Source of the DNA: Antilocapra americana | Taxonomy: Eukaryota; Chordata; Mammalia; Artiodactyla; Antilocapridae | DNA: 64,000 nt | Assembly (NCBI GenBank): GCA_007570785.1 | Contig: ML664175.1 | Span: 11,447,441 to 11,511,440, forward strand | Direction of reading: 5' to 3' | In this document: one piece after another, positions 44,625-55,764 of the stretch | Layout of the letters: every line of letters starts with the position of its first letter | How positions within the stretch are numbered: position 1 is the first letter of the stretch | Made by a program: the position numbers and the translations under genes | Notes under the pieces: model-generated | Databases searched by the model: none | Told to the model about the DNA's origin: nothing | What the model saw: only the letters and a program-made list of their open reading frames with translations

Positions 44625-44838
44625 GTGCTCAGTTGCTCAGGCCTACCAGACTCTTTGCAACCCCATGGACTAAAGCCCACCAGGCTCCTCTATCCATGGG
44701 ATTCTCCAGGCAAGAACACTGGAATGGGTTGTCATTTCCTCTTCCAAGGGATCTTCTCAACCCAGGGAGTGAACCTGTGTCTCCTGTATTTCCTACATTG
44801 GCAGGTGAATCCTTAACCACTGAGCCACCTGGAAAGGC
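44625..44838 (-). mobile_element. Bov-tA SINE with 8-bp TSD
   Basis: A reverse copy; tttacact flanks it at 44617-44624 and 44839-44846. The tRNA half is diverged (gggagtgaacctgtgtctcc) and ends actgagccacctggaaaggc. Confidence 0.9.
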
Positions 44839-44846
44839 TTTACACT

Positions 44847-45502
44847 AGGTGCTACACTTTCCAGGAAACTTTACAGAGTGTTCTGAATTTGAGTTTATCA
44901 AATGTGAACCTGGGAGGGTCCTGGGATGTAGAAGTGAAGCAGCCACTCTGCTCACAGATGCTTGCTGTTGGTTAAGGGCAGTAGACCAAGGCACAGGCTC
45001 CAATGGATTCCAGTTCATTTTCACTTTCCCCTGTTAGGTGTCCAGCTCTCCTTCTCAGCTGCTGACCCCAGCCTCCCAGCAGTGACCCCAGGCCCACCAC
45101 AGACACTTAGCCACCAACTGTGAGGAAGCAGCCAGGAAGAGCAGACACCCTTCCCCAGGGGTCTGTACCTGCCTCCTTCTCACACCTACTCCAGCAGCTG
45201 GAAGAGCCCAACTTCCAGCCTTCCCTGAGATCTCTGACTCATCAGCCTGTGCTGGGGCTGCTTCATGGTCTTTCTTTTCAAACCTATCCTTCCCCCTGTG
45301 CCTCCAGCGACTGTGTATACTCTAACTGTGGAAGTACATTCCTTACTCCATAATGCTCATAAGGGCCTACATCACTGGTTGGAACCTGAATGATGCCTCC
45401 CTGGAAAACCCCTGAGTCAGAAACCCTTGAGTCAGATCAAGGGTAAAGAGGAGTCAGAGTGTGGAACAAAGGGAATTTTCAAGCTGAGAGATACAGCTGG
45501 GG
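44847..45502. other. Unassigned sequence
   Basis: No gene or named repeat recognised. The forward frames at 44849-45037 and 45120-45353 lack domains. Confidence 0.4.
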
Positions 45503-45513
45503 CCTGTGTGCCC

Positions 45514-45694
45514 GTGCATGTGTGCTCAGACGTGACCAACTCTTTGTGCCTCCATGAGCTGTAGCCTGACAGGCTCCTCTGTCCGTGGACTTTTTCAGGC
45601 AAGAACACAGGAGTGGGTTGCCTTTCCTGGATCTCTTGAGTCTCCTGCATTGGCAGGAGGAGTCTTTATGACTAGCACCACCTGGGAAGCCTAC
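45514..45694 (-). mobile_element. Bov-tA SINE with 11-bp TSD
   Basis: A shorter reverse copy with a deletion between the Bov-A and tRNA halves. The duplication cctgtgtgccc lies at 45503-45513 and 45695-45705. The tRNA half ends agcaccacctgggaagcc. Confidence 0.93.
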
Positions 45695-45869
45695 CCTGTG
45701 TGCCCACCTCCTTCTATACCTCCAGTCTCATGATGGACCCCTGCGCCCCTCAGAGAACTCTGACCTGTTGCTGACCCAGCAGCTGAGATATGGAGAGCTG
45801 CCACCTAACTCATGCCTGAGAGAGCTGAAGGAGAGAATCAAGGTAACCATACTGGGCTCTACAGGACTG

Positions 45870-46112
45870 CCCAGAGTTCAGGGGGTCCTCTCACTGTCCT
45901 TGGACTGTCACTGGAAAAGTCCCGGATGCTGGGAAAGACTGAGGGAAGAAGGAGAAGAGGGCATCAGAGAATGAGATGGCTGGATGGCATCACTGATGCA
46001 ATAGACATGAACTTGGGCAAACTTCAGAAGATGGTGAGGGCCAGGGAAGCCTGGTATGCTACAGAGTCACAGTGTTGGACACGACTGGGTGACTGAACAA
46101 CGAATGGCAACA
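45870..46112 (+). mobile_element. BovB/Bov-A 3' end with 9-bp TSD
   Basis: A forward BovB 3' end from tcactggaaaagtcccggatg through gggcatcagagaatgagatgg and gccagggaagcctggtatgc to gactgaacaacgaatggcaac. The repeat acaggactg at 45861-45869 and 46113-46121 is a likely TSD. The first ~35 bp after the left repeat (45870-45904) do not match BovB, so the true start is unclear. Confidence 0.82.
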
Positions 46113-46121
46113 ACAGGACTG

Positions 46122-47324
46122 TCCTGGGTCCTGACCAATAGGACTAGCGGGAGGGGCAAAACAAGCCCAGCAGCAAAGAGCTGAAGGTAGATGCAGGATT
46201 CCGAGGAAGAAAGCACCACCAGCAACCCCAGGAATGGCGCTGCGTCCCCCAGATGGAGGGGTCTGCAGGAGTGCTACAGCCATGCGAATGAGTGTGCTGG
46301 AGAAGCCCGGCAGAGCAGCCCGACAGGAAAAACAGTATTCAAAAGCGTCTGCCAGGCAAGCACTCACTCACCTCTCCTTTCTCCCTCCTCTCTGACCCTG
46401 GAGAGGTCACAAACTGCCTAGTGAACAGAAATGGGGGTGGGTGGGAGGACAGACAAGACATAAAGATTTGCTGTAAAATTTAAGTTCAGAGTTTTGGTTA
46501 ATTTCTTGGATTGAGCACGGCTGAGTTGTGACTATGTTTTGCAAATTAAAGTGACCACGTTAATTGAGAGTAAGCTGGAAATTAAGAGCCTGCTGGAGTT
46601 TTCAGCCTAGAGGTGGAGAGAGCATTCCATTTAATTTACCATAAGGTGGGAAAGTAAAACGAAGCTGTAGTTGCTCAAGGCCAGAGATCAGGCCTTGTGT
46701 AAGCCAGCTGCAACTGCCAAGGCAGGCAGAAGCCAGGCCCTGTGAACCTCATGCTGGGTTTGTGGAGCCCTGGGTTCCTAAAATGATGGCGCAGGGAGAA
46801 GAGGAGCCAGGCAGATGGCCAGAGGATGGGATTTGGGGGTTCTCTACTTTTCAGAGCTTTTGCTACTTTTTCTATTGGAGTTAGGTTTTCAACTAAAGGT
46901 AGAATAGAATTCTATCACTTTAAAAAGGTCTTAGAAACTACTTTCTGTCTTACCCCATTTAACCACTGGAAAAATGAAGGCTATAGAGGGGAAGAGATGT
47001 GCCTGTGTCGAAGCAGGACCCAAACCGGTGCCCTGACTCATTGTCCTGAACCTTATCCCCACCACCCACAACCTCCAACCCCAGCATTCACATGGTGCTC
47101 TGTTGGCTGATTTCTAATTTCTTCATAACTGTCTCACTTTAGATTTTTCCTCCAAAATAAATGTAAAGGCATATTTGAAACAGGACAGAAAACTAGGTCA
47201 GCAAGTACAGGGCCAAGCAAAAAAAGGTTTGGAGGAAGAAATGACAGTCTGAGCTGCTGGGGAATAAGCTCAGCCTCTGAACTGCCCTTGACCTCAGTGG
47301 TACCCTGTAACCTGCGGAGAGTGT
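46122..47324. other. Unassigned sequence
   Basis: No gene or named repeat recognised. Forward frames at 46191-46421 and 46826-47110 and a minus frame at 46059-46367 show no known domain. Part of 46900-47060 may be MIR-derived (gaaggctatagaggggaag). Confidence 0.4.
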
Positions 47325-47420
47325 GAAAAGGCAGATTCCTAGTCCCCAAGGATGCAGAGGCACAACCCCAGACTCTGGGTTTTAACAATCATCCCAAGTG
47401 ATTTGATTGCCAGGGCAGGC
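47325..47420 (+). mobile_element. MER5-type hAT fragment
   Basis: The blocks gcagattcctagtccccaagg, caaccccagactctggg and 'aacaatcatcccaagtgatttgat' follow MER5A, a non-autonomous hAT-Charlie element. The terminal inverted repeats are lost. Confidence 0.6.
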
Positions 47421-47960
47421 TTGGTTGCACACGTCAGGCCCAGAATGCCCAGTGCACATGGTGACAGATGCTGGCACTGATCCTGGGTCCCCCTCCCCAC
47501 TGAGGCATACTCTAGAGCAGTGCCAGAGGGTTTCAGTAGGCAGGGCAGTGACTCAGGAGGAGTTTAAAAGGGTGATCTCTGGGCTGAGGAGGTACCACTG
47601 AGGAGGAGAAGCTGAGGGAAGCCACAGGTAATCCATGCAGGGACCAGGTATAGAAGCTAGCCTAGCAGAGGCAGGGAGTCTGGCTGCATGATGGATGGCA
47701 CATAGAATGAAACAGAGGCAAGAGCTGGCCCCAGGCTGGTCTTGGGAGGGGAGCCCTAAAGCCTGGGAAGTGGAGAAAGGTCAGAGTTCCAGGTGACAGG
47801 GACCACTGTGAGGGAAGGAGATGTCAAAGGATGAGAAAAGGTCTATGCTAAACTGGCAAACTCTGGATAACTCTTTGGTCACAGACCTTCGTGGAAAGGT
47901 TTTGTGCTTTCATAACCAGTCTGAATCCCAGAGTGGCTGAAAACATGTTACTCTTGCTCA
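47421..47960. other. Unassigned sequence
   Basis: No repeat or gene recognised; purine-rich composition around 47550-47850. Confidence 0.4.
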
Positions 47961-47968
47961 ACTATGAC

Positions 47969-48163
47969 AGTAGTTCTCAACCAGGGGCAACTGTGGCACC
48001 ATCAGGAGACAATTGGTTGCCACAAACTGAGAGCTGGTGGGTGTGTGATCCTGTCATCCACGGAAGGCAGGGAGCCAGGGGAGCTGCTGGGCATCCAACC
48101 ATACACGGGACTGTCCCGACAAATAAACATCCATCCCAGAAGGTCAATAGTGCCGTTGTGGAG
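47969..48163 (+). mobile_element. MER20-like hAT transposon with 8-bp TSD
   Basis: The element opens cagtagttctcaacc and follows the MER20 order: gacaattggttgccacaaac, gggagctgctgggcatccaac, acgggactgtcccgac, ggtcaatagtgccg. The flanks actatgac (47961-47968) and actatgat (48164-48171) are an 8-bp TSD with one mismatch, as expected of hAT. The 3' inverted repeat is decayed. MER20 copies have been reported as regulatory DNA in endometrium, but nothing here shows that for this copy. Confidence 0.82.
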
Positions 48164-48442
48164 ACTATGATGGAATCATTCAGAGAACCCATCATCCTTT
48201 GGGGAAACGCACATCTGAGATGCTCATGATAAAAAGCCCTAGGTTAATTCTGTCCACACACACTAGAGTCCTCCCACTCTGGAGGGCAGCCAGGCCTAAA
48301 GCCAGGCACCAGTGTGCTGTTGTATGCTAGCCACTGAGTTTCATCATGAGTTTTATTAAAAGAAAAAGTAAACAGCAATACATTTTATAATTGTCTGATG
48401 ATAGGCGTAAAAGCCTGTTGGAGTCACACCTCCATGCTCCCA

Positions 48443-48461
48443 CTGTCCCACAGTGGGACAG
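48443..48461. repeat. Perfect 9-bp inverted repeat
   Basis: ctgtcccac and its exact reverse complement gtgggacag flank a single A. It lies in sequence I cannot assign to a family. Confidence 0.85.
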
Positions 48462-48908
48462 ATGGTTCTGCAGCATCCCAGGTCACGCAACAAGGACTTT
48501 TGCATCCTTAACCTCCATCCCAGTCACTAGGACTCTGCTTATTCAGTTTTCAGCAGACACATCTGATGTCTCTTGCAAACCAAGGGGCCCAAGGCAAAGG
48601 TTAGTGTTGGGAGTGGCAAGGGGGCAGGGGCAGTAGTCATGGCTTCTCCTCCAAGAAAAGCCAATAAACTCTCTTTATGGGCTCCTCAGTTTGCAGATTT
48701 GTAAGTGTACCCTGATCCTGGCTAATTTCCTACCTCTCAACTACAGGTGTGGGCATGTGTCCCCAGGACACTGCTCCAACTTGTCCAGGCTGCAGCACCC
48801 CACTTTCTCCCAATTCACTTTTAATGTGACACTCAGCTTTGTCCCCCTGAGATTCCAGGGTACCCGGTCCTCTTCATCTCTCAAAGCGTACAGTCTAGTC
48901 TTCTAAAG

Positions 48909-49122
48909 CAGTGGTCCCCAACACTTTTGACCCCAGGGACTGGTTTCTTGTAAGACAGTTTTTCCAGATCAGGGTGGGGGATGGAGGAGGCGGTGGTGCT
49001 AGTGACAGAGAGTGATGGGGAGAGACAGGTGAAGCTGCACTTGCTTGCCTGCCACTCACTTCCTGCTGTGCAGCCCAGTTCCTAAAGGCCATGGACTGGT
49101 ACCAGGGGTTGGGGACCCCCTG
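48909..49122 (+). mobile_element. Non-autonomous hAT element with TIRs
   Basis: A 214-bp element starts cagtggtccccaacac and ends ggttggggaccccctg; the ends are inverted repeats of about 14 bp. The flanks ttctaaag (48901-48908) and tcttaaag (49123-49130) are consistent with a degraded 8-bp duplication. The interior has gaccccagggactggttt and ctgccactcacttcctgctgtg, as in a known mammalian hAT MITE whose name I do not fix. No transposase is present. Confidence 0.85.
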
Positions 49123-49130
49123 TCTTAAAG

Positions 49131-49734
49131 GTCATGGCAGGGAGCAGAATTTCAGAGAGCTCAGAATTCGAGCTCTACCTAAGGAGGGTGCTGCCAGATT
49201 TCTTTCCACACTGGAAACAAATCCATTTGTTATATTGAGTCATGACTGAGATGGCATTTATGACATATAGCAATGTGGGAATTATCTTTAGGAGAAGAAA
49301 GACGAAGACATACTGTGGATCTGATAAGATAAAAGCAGCAGCAGATAAAAACATTTATAAAGGGAGACGATGTCTATCTGCCAAACAGATGCAAGGAATC
49401 TCAGCCACTAAACACAAAGAAATGAAAAGAAGTCAAGCCAGATTCTCTAATGGGTTGCACACTAGCCTCCATCCTTTCCTGCAAGAAGATTCAGCAAAAG
49501 GAGAGAAAATGCAAAGCGATGTGGGTGTTGGGTTTAGAGATATGGTGTGACCTTGGACAGAAGTTTCCTGGGCACAGGAAGGGAAGGAGGAGGCCCTATT
49601 TACCTCTCATGTTCAAGGTGATGTTTAAGTAAGTTGGTGCAGGTTAAAAGCTATGAGAGCTGAGAAGCATCATAAACTGAAGGGATGGGTTCTTGAATTG
49701 CATCATATGAAAGTGTCATGAAGGAGAGCTGTTA
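49131..49734. other. Unassigned sequence
   Basis: No named repeat or gene. A 102-codon forward frame at 49242-49550 has no recognisable domain. Confidence 0.4.
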
Positions 49735-49855
49735 AAAATACAGATTTTGCACCCCATTCCCAGAGGTGCTGATTCAGTAGGTCTTACCTTGGGCCCAGGA
49801 GTCTGGATTTCAGACATTTTCAATATTTCAGATGATTTTGAAGCAGGAAGTGTCT
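49735..49855 (+). mobile_element. MER5-type hAT fragment
   Basis: The order ttaaaaatacagattttgcacc, ccagaggtgctgattcagtagg, gggcccaggagtctggatttc and 'cagatgattttgaagcagg' matches MER5/related hAT-Charlie elements. Confidence 0.75.
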
Positions 49856-49864
49856 AAGAATCTT

Positions 49865-49975
49865 AGGAGGTAAATACTGTTATGATTCCCATTTTACATA
49901 CGAGGAAACTAAGGCAGAAAAGCTGGTAACTTGCCCACGTTCACCCGGCTGGTTAGTGGCAGAGCCATCTCCCAA
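49865..49975 (+). repeat. MIR
   Basis: Forward MIR core: gattcccattttacatacgaggaaact, aagctggtaacttgccc, ggctggttagtggcagagcc. Confidence 0.8.
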
Positions 49976-50142
49976 GAGACCTACAGCTCAAGAGAGGAGA
50001 AATGAGGTGGCTGGGACCCAAGTGGGGACTCCCCTCTCACCCTCTCCTCTGAAACAAGGAGCAGAGTTGTAATCTGTTTTCAGAAGCATCTAGAATTTTC
50101 AGATCACTGAATCCCTCTGGCTTCAAGATCTGCCCAAGACAG

Positions 50143-50182
50143 GTGTAAACAGACATACTCATGTGTAAACAGACACACTCAT
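50143..50182 (+). repeat. 20-bp tandem duplication
   Basis: Two adjacent copies of gtgtaaacagacatactcat differ at one position (t/c). It looks like a recent local duplication. Confidence 0.92.
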
Positions 50183-50469
50183 GAATGATAGAGAAAGAGA
50201 AGCAGGGAAGGAGGAGAGAGGCACCTTAAAAAGTATAATTTATTTCAAATTTGTGCTTCTCTAGAGCACTCTCAAGATTCACTGGGATAAAAACTACTCT
50301 AAAATGTGTTAATGCCAAAGTGATTAAAATGCCATTCTGTCCCGTCAGTGTACAGGGGGGAGAGGACACTGCAACCAAAACATCAAGTTTTCAGAAAACA
50401 ATATTAAATGAGTAAGCAGAGTTTCAAAACCCAGAATCATCAAATGGTAAAGCTGGATGTACCTCTGGG

Positions 50470-50560
50470 AGTCAACGTGATTAACCCACTTATTTTACAG
50501 ATGAGAAAACTGAGTCTTAGGGAGGGGAAGTGCCAAGGTGGGCCAGCAGGGCACTCCAAA
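50470..50560 (+). repeat. MIR fragment
   Basis: The block aacccacttattttacagatgagaaaactgag and 'agtgccaaggtgggcc' follows the MIR core. Confidence 0.7.
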
Positions 50561-50569
50561 CCTTAGGGT

Positions 50570-52240
50570 TCTGACCCCCTAGTCTGCCTCCATGAAACTT
50601 GAAAGGAAGAGAAGTCATTAAGGTGGCATTCCTTCTAAACTGCTTCTTTAATACACACCCTTGGTTGGAACAGGGGCTGAAGGAAGAATAAACAGAGGTG
50701 AGGAAGTATGGTTACCAGCTGACTCAGTAGATGGGGGGATCTCAGACACCATCAAGGTGCTAAGAGATCTCCTCCAGTCTCTAGCTCCATTACAGCACTG
50801 GAAATAGAGGGGGCATGTGATTGAGGGGAGGAGACCCCAGGAAGGCTCCCCAGGCTGCATCTGGAGGAGTGAGCACAGTAATTCCCCTCTCACCACATTC
50901 CTGCCTCCGATACCCAGGGACACTACTAGAAAAATCAGCATCTTTGAGACACAGGCTGTAGTGGCTACAAGCAGAGGTAAGGTTTGGGACAGATGGCTCT
51001 CTCCCAGCTCAAAACCCTCACAGGAGCCCTGAACCACACATCTCAGCTCTACTCAAATCTGGCTGCATACTGTCCATCCAGCTTTATTTTCTATCACTGC
51101 CCAGATGAAAGCACACATACTATAGGATTATTCTGACTAACTATACCCTGGGGAAAGTACTGGTTTAAGCCCCAGAGGCCAGCCTAGTGGCAGTCCTTGG
51201 CCATAGAAGAGGAAGAATTTCCAGGGGCTAGGAGAGTAAAGGGTGAGGATACATACAGGAACAGTCCTAAGACTAGATGGGAAAGACTATAATCCTGGGC
51301 AGAGAGTAACCCAGGACTCCTGCACTTTTCCCACCTGACTCCATCAGCACACTTCCCTCCACACATGACACCATGGTGTGGTGACATCAACAATAAAGGG
51401 GCCAAGGCCCAGCCCCCAGCTTCTGAGCTCCCAACCCTCCTGCAACCAGACCAGTCAAGCCCAGCTCCAGAGTTGCCACTGGCCCTGACTGTGACAAGAG
51501 CTACAAGGACCAGACAGATGCAGGGACCTGAACTTTCTGTTTCCTCTACACAAAGAGACTGTAGCCAGGATTAACAGTGTGAACTGAATAAGCCCTCAGA
51601 CTATCACCAGAATGGGGGATTCCAGAAGTAGGAAAAGACAGACATGCACTTATCTCTCTTTCAAACTGGTAACAAAGCAATGACTGGAACTGAGGTTATA
51701 GCTACTCACTGGCTTTGGCTTTAACCTTGTTTAAATTAACTTGGATTAAAGAAAAAGGAAAGATGCTCAAGGTGTTAGCTATGAAAATAATCCACTGGGT
51801 AACCCACCACACATCAGGCTTATCAAATGGCTTCATTCTCTGTACAGAGCAAAGATGTGCAGCTACACTAGAAAGAATGATTGCCCTGCCAACTCTCAGA
51901 GTCCCAAAGAAGCCCTCAAGTTCCTTCCATTTTTCCTATTTATCTTTGTAATGAATTCTCTGAGCCTTTGACCTGCCAGTTCAGTTATCTCTCCCCATCT
52001 CTGACAAAAGCCTAGCTGTGGGGAAAGATAATATTTTCTTAATCAGATGAGTTATCAGTGAGATCTATGGAGCACCTTTGGCTTCTCTTAGGAGAAAGCC
52101 TTTGGATAGAATAAGAATATTAAGGAATATTTTAGATTTATTCAACTCATTTTTTTTAACTTTAAGAGTTGGCTAGAGGAAACCTTGAACTTTCTAGCCT
52201 TCTCTACACAATGAAAGGGGGAAATGTGAAGAACTTTAAA
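50570..52240. other. Unassigned stretch
   Basis: About 1.7 kb without a named repeat or a gene. The longest frame (129 codons, 50648-51037, minus) has no known domain, no homologous feel and no supporting splice context. Confidence 0.4.
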
Positions 52241-52247
52241 AATTTTG

Positions 52248-52462
52248 TGCTTCCCAGGTGGCACTAGAGGTAAAGAACTTTCCTGCCAATGCAGGAGACT
52301 TGGGTTTGATCCCTGGGTTGGGAATATCCCCTGAAGAAGGGAATGGGAACCCATTCCAGTATTCTTGCCTGGAAAATCCCATGAACAGAGGAGGCTGGAG
52401 GGCAATAGTCCATGGAGTCACAAAGAGTCAGACACGACTGAAGCGACATAGCATGCACACAC
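52248..52462 (+). mobile_element. Bov-tA SINE
   Basis: A forward copy with a diverged tRNA head (cttcccaggtggcactagagg), intact B-box-like gggtttgatccc and a full Bov-A body to cacgactgaagcgacatagc. Confidence 0.92.
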
Positions 52463-52519
52463 ATAAAGATGTTATCAGTTTCTACTTCCAGTCAGGATCC
52501 AACCTTAGGGCATGATTAC

Positions 52520-52800
52520 CTAGGGTTTTGAAAGATCTAGGTTATCATCCTCTCAGTTACTTAACTCTGCTACAGTTTCCGACTCAGTGGACATGAGTTT
52601 GAGCAAACTCTGGGAGATAGTAAAGGACACAGAAGTCTGGCGTGCTACACTTCATGGGGTTGCAAAGAGTCAGACATGACTTAGCAACTAAACAACAACA
52701 ACAGTTTCCAAGCTTATATAAAGGGACTATCATAGTGCCTTCCTTGTAGAGATAGTTAGGATTATATACAATAACAACCGTAAGCATTTAAGACAGAGCC
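52520..52800 (-). repeat. MIR, split by a Bov-A
   Basis: The sequence on both sides (cctctcagttacttaactctg; tccaagcttatataaagggac; gttaggattatata) fits one MIR in reverse complement interrupted by the insertion at 52581-52700. Confidence 0.6.
52581..52700 (+). mobile_element. Bov-A/BovB 3' end with 9-bp TSD
   Basis: A 120-bp forward BovB-derived end from gactcagtggacatgagtttg to gacttagcaactaaacaacaac. acagtttcc flanks it at 52572-52580 and 52701-52709. Very short 5'-truncated insertion. Confidence 0.92.
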
Positions 52801-53029
52801 TAGTTCAGTAAATGTTAGTTTTCTTTCCTATATCAACTGAAGGATTATCTTAAACTTCCATTTCATTTTGCCATTATAGACATGGCTTCTGATATCCATG
52901 ATAGACATGATTCTGGATATCACAGGGCAGCTCTAACAGTGAACAAATAGCCCCTCTGAGTAAAAGAAAGTAGCACAACCTGTGTATCTGTTACTTGGAA
53001 AGAGAAACTGGTTGAAGGATTACCATATC

Positions 53030-53345
53030 TGCTTCTTAGAGCTGGCAAAACAGTTTCCCACAAACTGGGTGACTTGAAAAAAAAAAAGAACTTTATTCCC
53101 TTATAGTTGTGGAGATCAGAAGTCTAAAATCAAGGTGTCAGCAGGGTGAGTTTCTCCTGGAAGATTTGTGAGAGAAAATATTCCATGCCTCTCCCAGATT
53201 CCGGGAAAGGGAGCCCCTCACAGGCGATGGGACAGGCACACCTTCCCAGATACTGAGATGCCTTACTTGATCCTAATGCTAACATAAAGCCATAGGTCTC
53301 ATCATCTGGTGGAATGAAGGAGCACCCAGGAATAAAACAGAACAG
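53030..53345 (-). mobile_element. MLT1-type (MaLR) LTR
   Basis: The reverse complement of the MLT1 3' end is visible: ggcaaaacagtttcccacaaactgggtgactt, agaactttattcccttatagttgtgg, 'agtctaaaatcaaggtgtcagcagggt'. The remaining LTR is too diverged after about 53170. Confidence 0.65.
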
Positions 53346-53374
53346 CAAGCGCCTTGGCTTTATTATTTCTAACC

Positions 53375-53480
53375 CTGGGACTTATCCTGCCAGATAGAAA
53401 TTATAATCCTCATTTTGCAGATTAGACAACTAAGGCTCAGAGGGTTTAATTTACTCAAGACAATCCACCCAGGAGATGTC
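53375..53480 (+). repeat. MIR
   Basis: Forward MIR core: taatcctcattttgcagattagacaactaaggctcagaggg, followed by caagacaatccacccagg. Confidence 0.75.
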
Positions 53481-54147
53481 TGGCTAGGACTTCAAGGTCA
53501 GCCCAACCTCAAAGTTCACAGTTCCTTTACATAGTTGCACTGCTCTGAACATTCAGGTTTCCCCAGAGGAGAGACTCGTGGGACCTGTCCACTAAACGGC
53601 CACAGGACTCAATGTGGACTGAAGATAAAGCTATCTGCCCTGCTGTATAACACTGGGCTCTAGATTTATTCCTGTTTCCCTTCGGGTGACAGGACAGCAG
53701 ATGTGTAAACTGCATTCCACAATGTTTTAGGCACCGTTCTTTTCTGTTGGTAATAAAATAGACCAAGTGCTCTTACAGAACTTCTCACTGAGGAGAGAGG
53801 CGGTAAACAAATAAACAGTAAATATATGACAACTGGTGAATAAGTACTATAAAGAGGAAATAACACAAAGTAAGAAAAAATGAGAAGCAGAAGAATCATG
53901 ATCTAACTGAGGTTTTAAAAGAGGTACTCAGGATGATACATAGGTTACATGCTGTAGAGAAGCAAGGGGGTAAACCAAGGGACCAGTGAGAAGTGATGGC
54001 AGTTACAACTAGGATGGCTGGTGGCCATGGAGGTGGTGGAAATTGGTAAATTCTCAACATGTTTTGAAAGTTGAGCTGATATAATTTGCTGAGAGACTGA
54101 CATATAAAAGAGGTAAAAGGTATAAAAGAAAAATAATAAAAGGACTC
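53481..54147. other. Unassigned sequence
   Basis: No gene. The part 53715-53900 resembles a common decayed repeat ('caaataaacagtaaatatatgac', 'agaggaaataacacaaag') which I cannot name. Confidence 0.4.
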
Positions 54148-54621
54148 TGTGGCTGGTTGCCCAAAAGATAGCTCTGAAACCTGTGAATGTTACTTTATAT
54201 GGCAAAAAAAAAAAAGATCTTTGCATATGTGATTAAAATCAGTTTAAAATGAGATTATATCCTGGATAATTTGGGTGGGCCCTAAATGCAGTCACATGTA
54301 ACTTCAAGAGGGAGGGAGAAGGAGACCTAGCACACACAGGAGGTGATGTGAAAATGGGGCAGAGTGATCGGAAGATGCTGGCTTTGAAGACTGGAATGAT
54401 GTGGCCACAAGGCAAGGAATGCCAGCAAGCATCAGAAGTGGAAGAGGAAAGGAATGGGTTCTCCCATAGAGCCTCCAGAGGAACCAACACCTTGATTCCA
54501 GCATAGTGATACTGAGTTTGAATTTCTGGTCTCCAGAACTTGAGAGAATACAATTGCATTACTCTAAGCTGCCCAATTTGTGTTAACTTGTTTCAGCAGC
54601 CATAGAAAACTAATACAGACC
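54148..54621 (+). mobile_element. MLT1-type (MaLR) LTR, near full length
   Basis: Block order agrees with MLT1C-like LTRs: ctttgcatatgtgattaaaat, gggtgggccctaaatgcagtc, gatgtggccacaaggcaagg, 'ttctcccatagagcctccagagg', 'caacaccttgattcc', 'tctggtctccagaacttgaga', ending gcagccatagaaaactaatacaga. A run of 11 A interrupts it near 54202. It lies about 800 bp from the opposite-strand MLT1 at 53030. Confidence 0.8.
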
Positions 54622-54759
54622 ACCCTACCCCAATATTACTCTGCACACTAAGCATATTCTCTATGTGACTGGGATATGGCCTGAGATAAGTACATGAATT
54701 TGTAAGAAAATTAATTGCTGTTTGAAAGATATTCATATTTTTATTCACATTATTCAGGT

Positions 54760-54960
54760 TTGCTCTAGATCTTACACTCTTTCCTTTAGTACTCTATATA
54801 TTTAAGGTTTATCTGTGCTGTCAAGTGTATGCATACCTGGTATGATATATCTATCTACTGTAGAACATTCTGCCTCCAACAGATGTTCGTTTGCCATTCT
54901 GGTAAAGATGGACATCTAAGTTGCTTCCAGCTCACTGTTGTCAAACTACAACTTGAATAG
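54760..54960 (-). mobile_element. Old L1 fragment
   Basis: The block 'gtaaagatggacatctaagttgcttccag' resembles antisense L1 ('gatggacatttgggttgcttccag'). Boundaries are uncertain. Confidence 0.4.
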
Positions 54961-55764
54961 AATTTTGAAATCAAGAATCGGATAATTGCTGATGTAGTCT
55001 TTTTAGGATCAGGTGAAAAGAACAGGTATTACAATTGGACCAAAACCATAACATGATAAACCATCAGCTGTGCAAGGGTTTAAATGAGTAACAATTATGA
55101 ATCTTGGATTTCCTTGGCCCATTCTTTTCTCACAGGTCCCTCTGCACTGACTTTCCCTCTCCCCAAGAGATACCAGGAAATTGAATGACCTAAAAATTCC
55201 AGCTGCCTTGCTTGACAAATTGGAATGGAAGTCGACAGTTGTTTTCCCTCCAGCATCCTCTGGGAAATCCACCCTACTCCATGTTCCTGGTCTGCCCTTG
55301 ATTTCAAAGCTATAATGTTCAATACCAAGTGGCAAGTGCCATGTATAGGATGTTAGTGTCGGGAAGCAATTCAGGAGCTAGAAGGGGCAGAGACAGCCCC
55401 TGGGAGCAAAAGAAGCCAAAGCTAGTTAGCTAGGAGAAATGTGAATGAGGTGGGCTCAGGTGGCTCCCAGTGTGTAAAGAATGATGCTAAAAGCAATTAT
55501 GTTACTTCTCAGTCAAGAGACATACACAGTAGACCTGAATTGCTAAGAACCACTTGACACAGACATTCAGAAGGACTTTTAAATAAGTGAAGTTAGAGGC
55601 AGCATCATGCAGTCTCAAACCTGGAAAATACAGATGCAGATAAGCTGTGTAAGAGCAAACACTTAGTCTGGAACAGACCCTAACTAGCTATCTTACCTCT
55701 ATCACTAGTTTGCTTCAGAATATGAGCTAAGTCCCTCTGCTTTGGTTTCCTTATCTGTCAAAAG
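54961..55764. other. Unassigned sequence
   Basis: No gene is recognised; a MIR-like tail occurs at about 55690-55760 (tgctttggtttccttatctgtc). Confidence 0.4.

Noticed and set aside
50648..51037. 129-codon minus-strand frame
   Set aside because: No domain, no similarity I recognise, biased composition and an overlapping forward frame. A frame of this length is expected by chance in 64 kb.
54148..54621. Two MLT1 LTRs (53030 and 54148) as one provirus
   Set aside because: They are in opposite orientations and no retroviral coding sequence lies between them, so they are independent solo LTR remnants.
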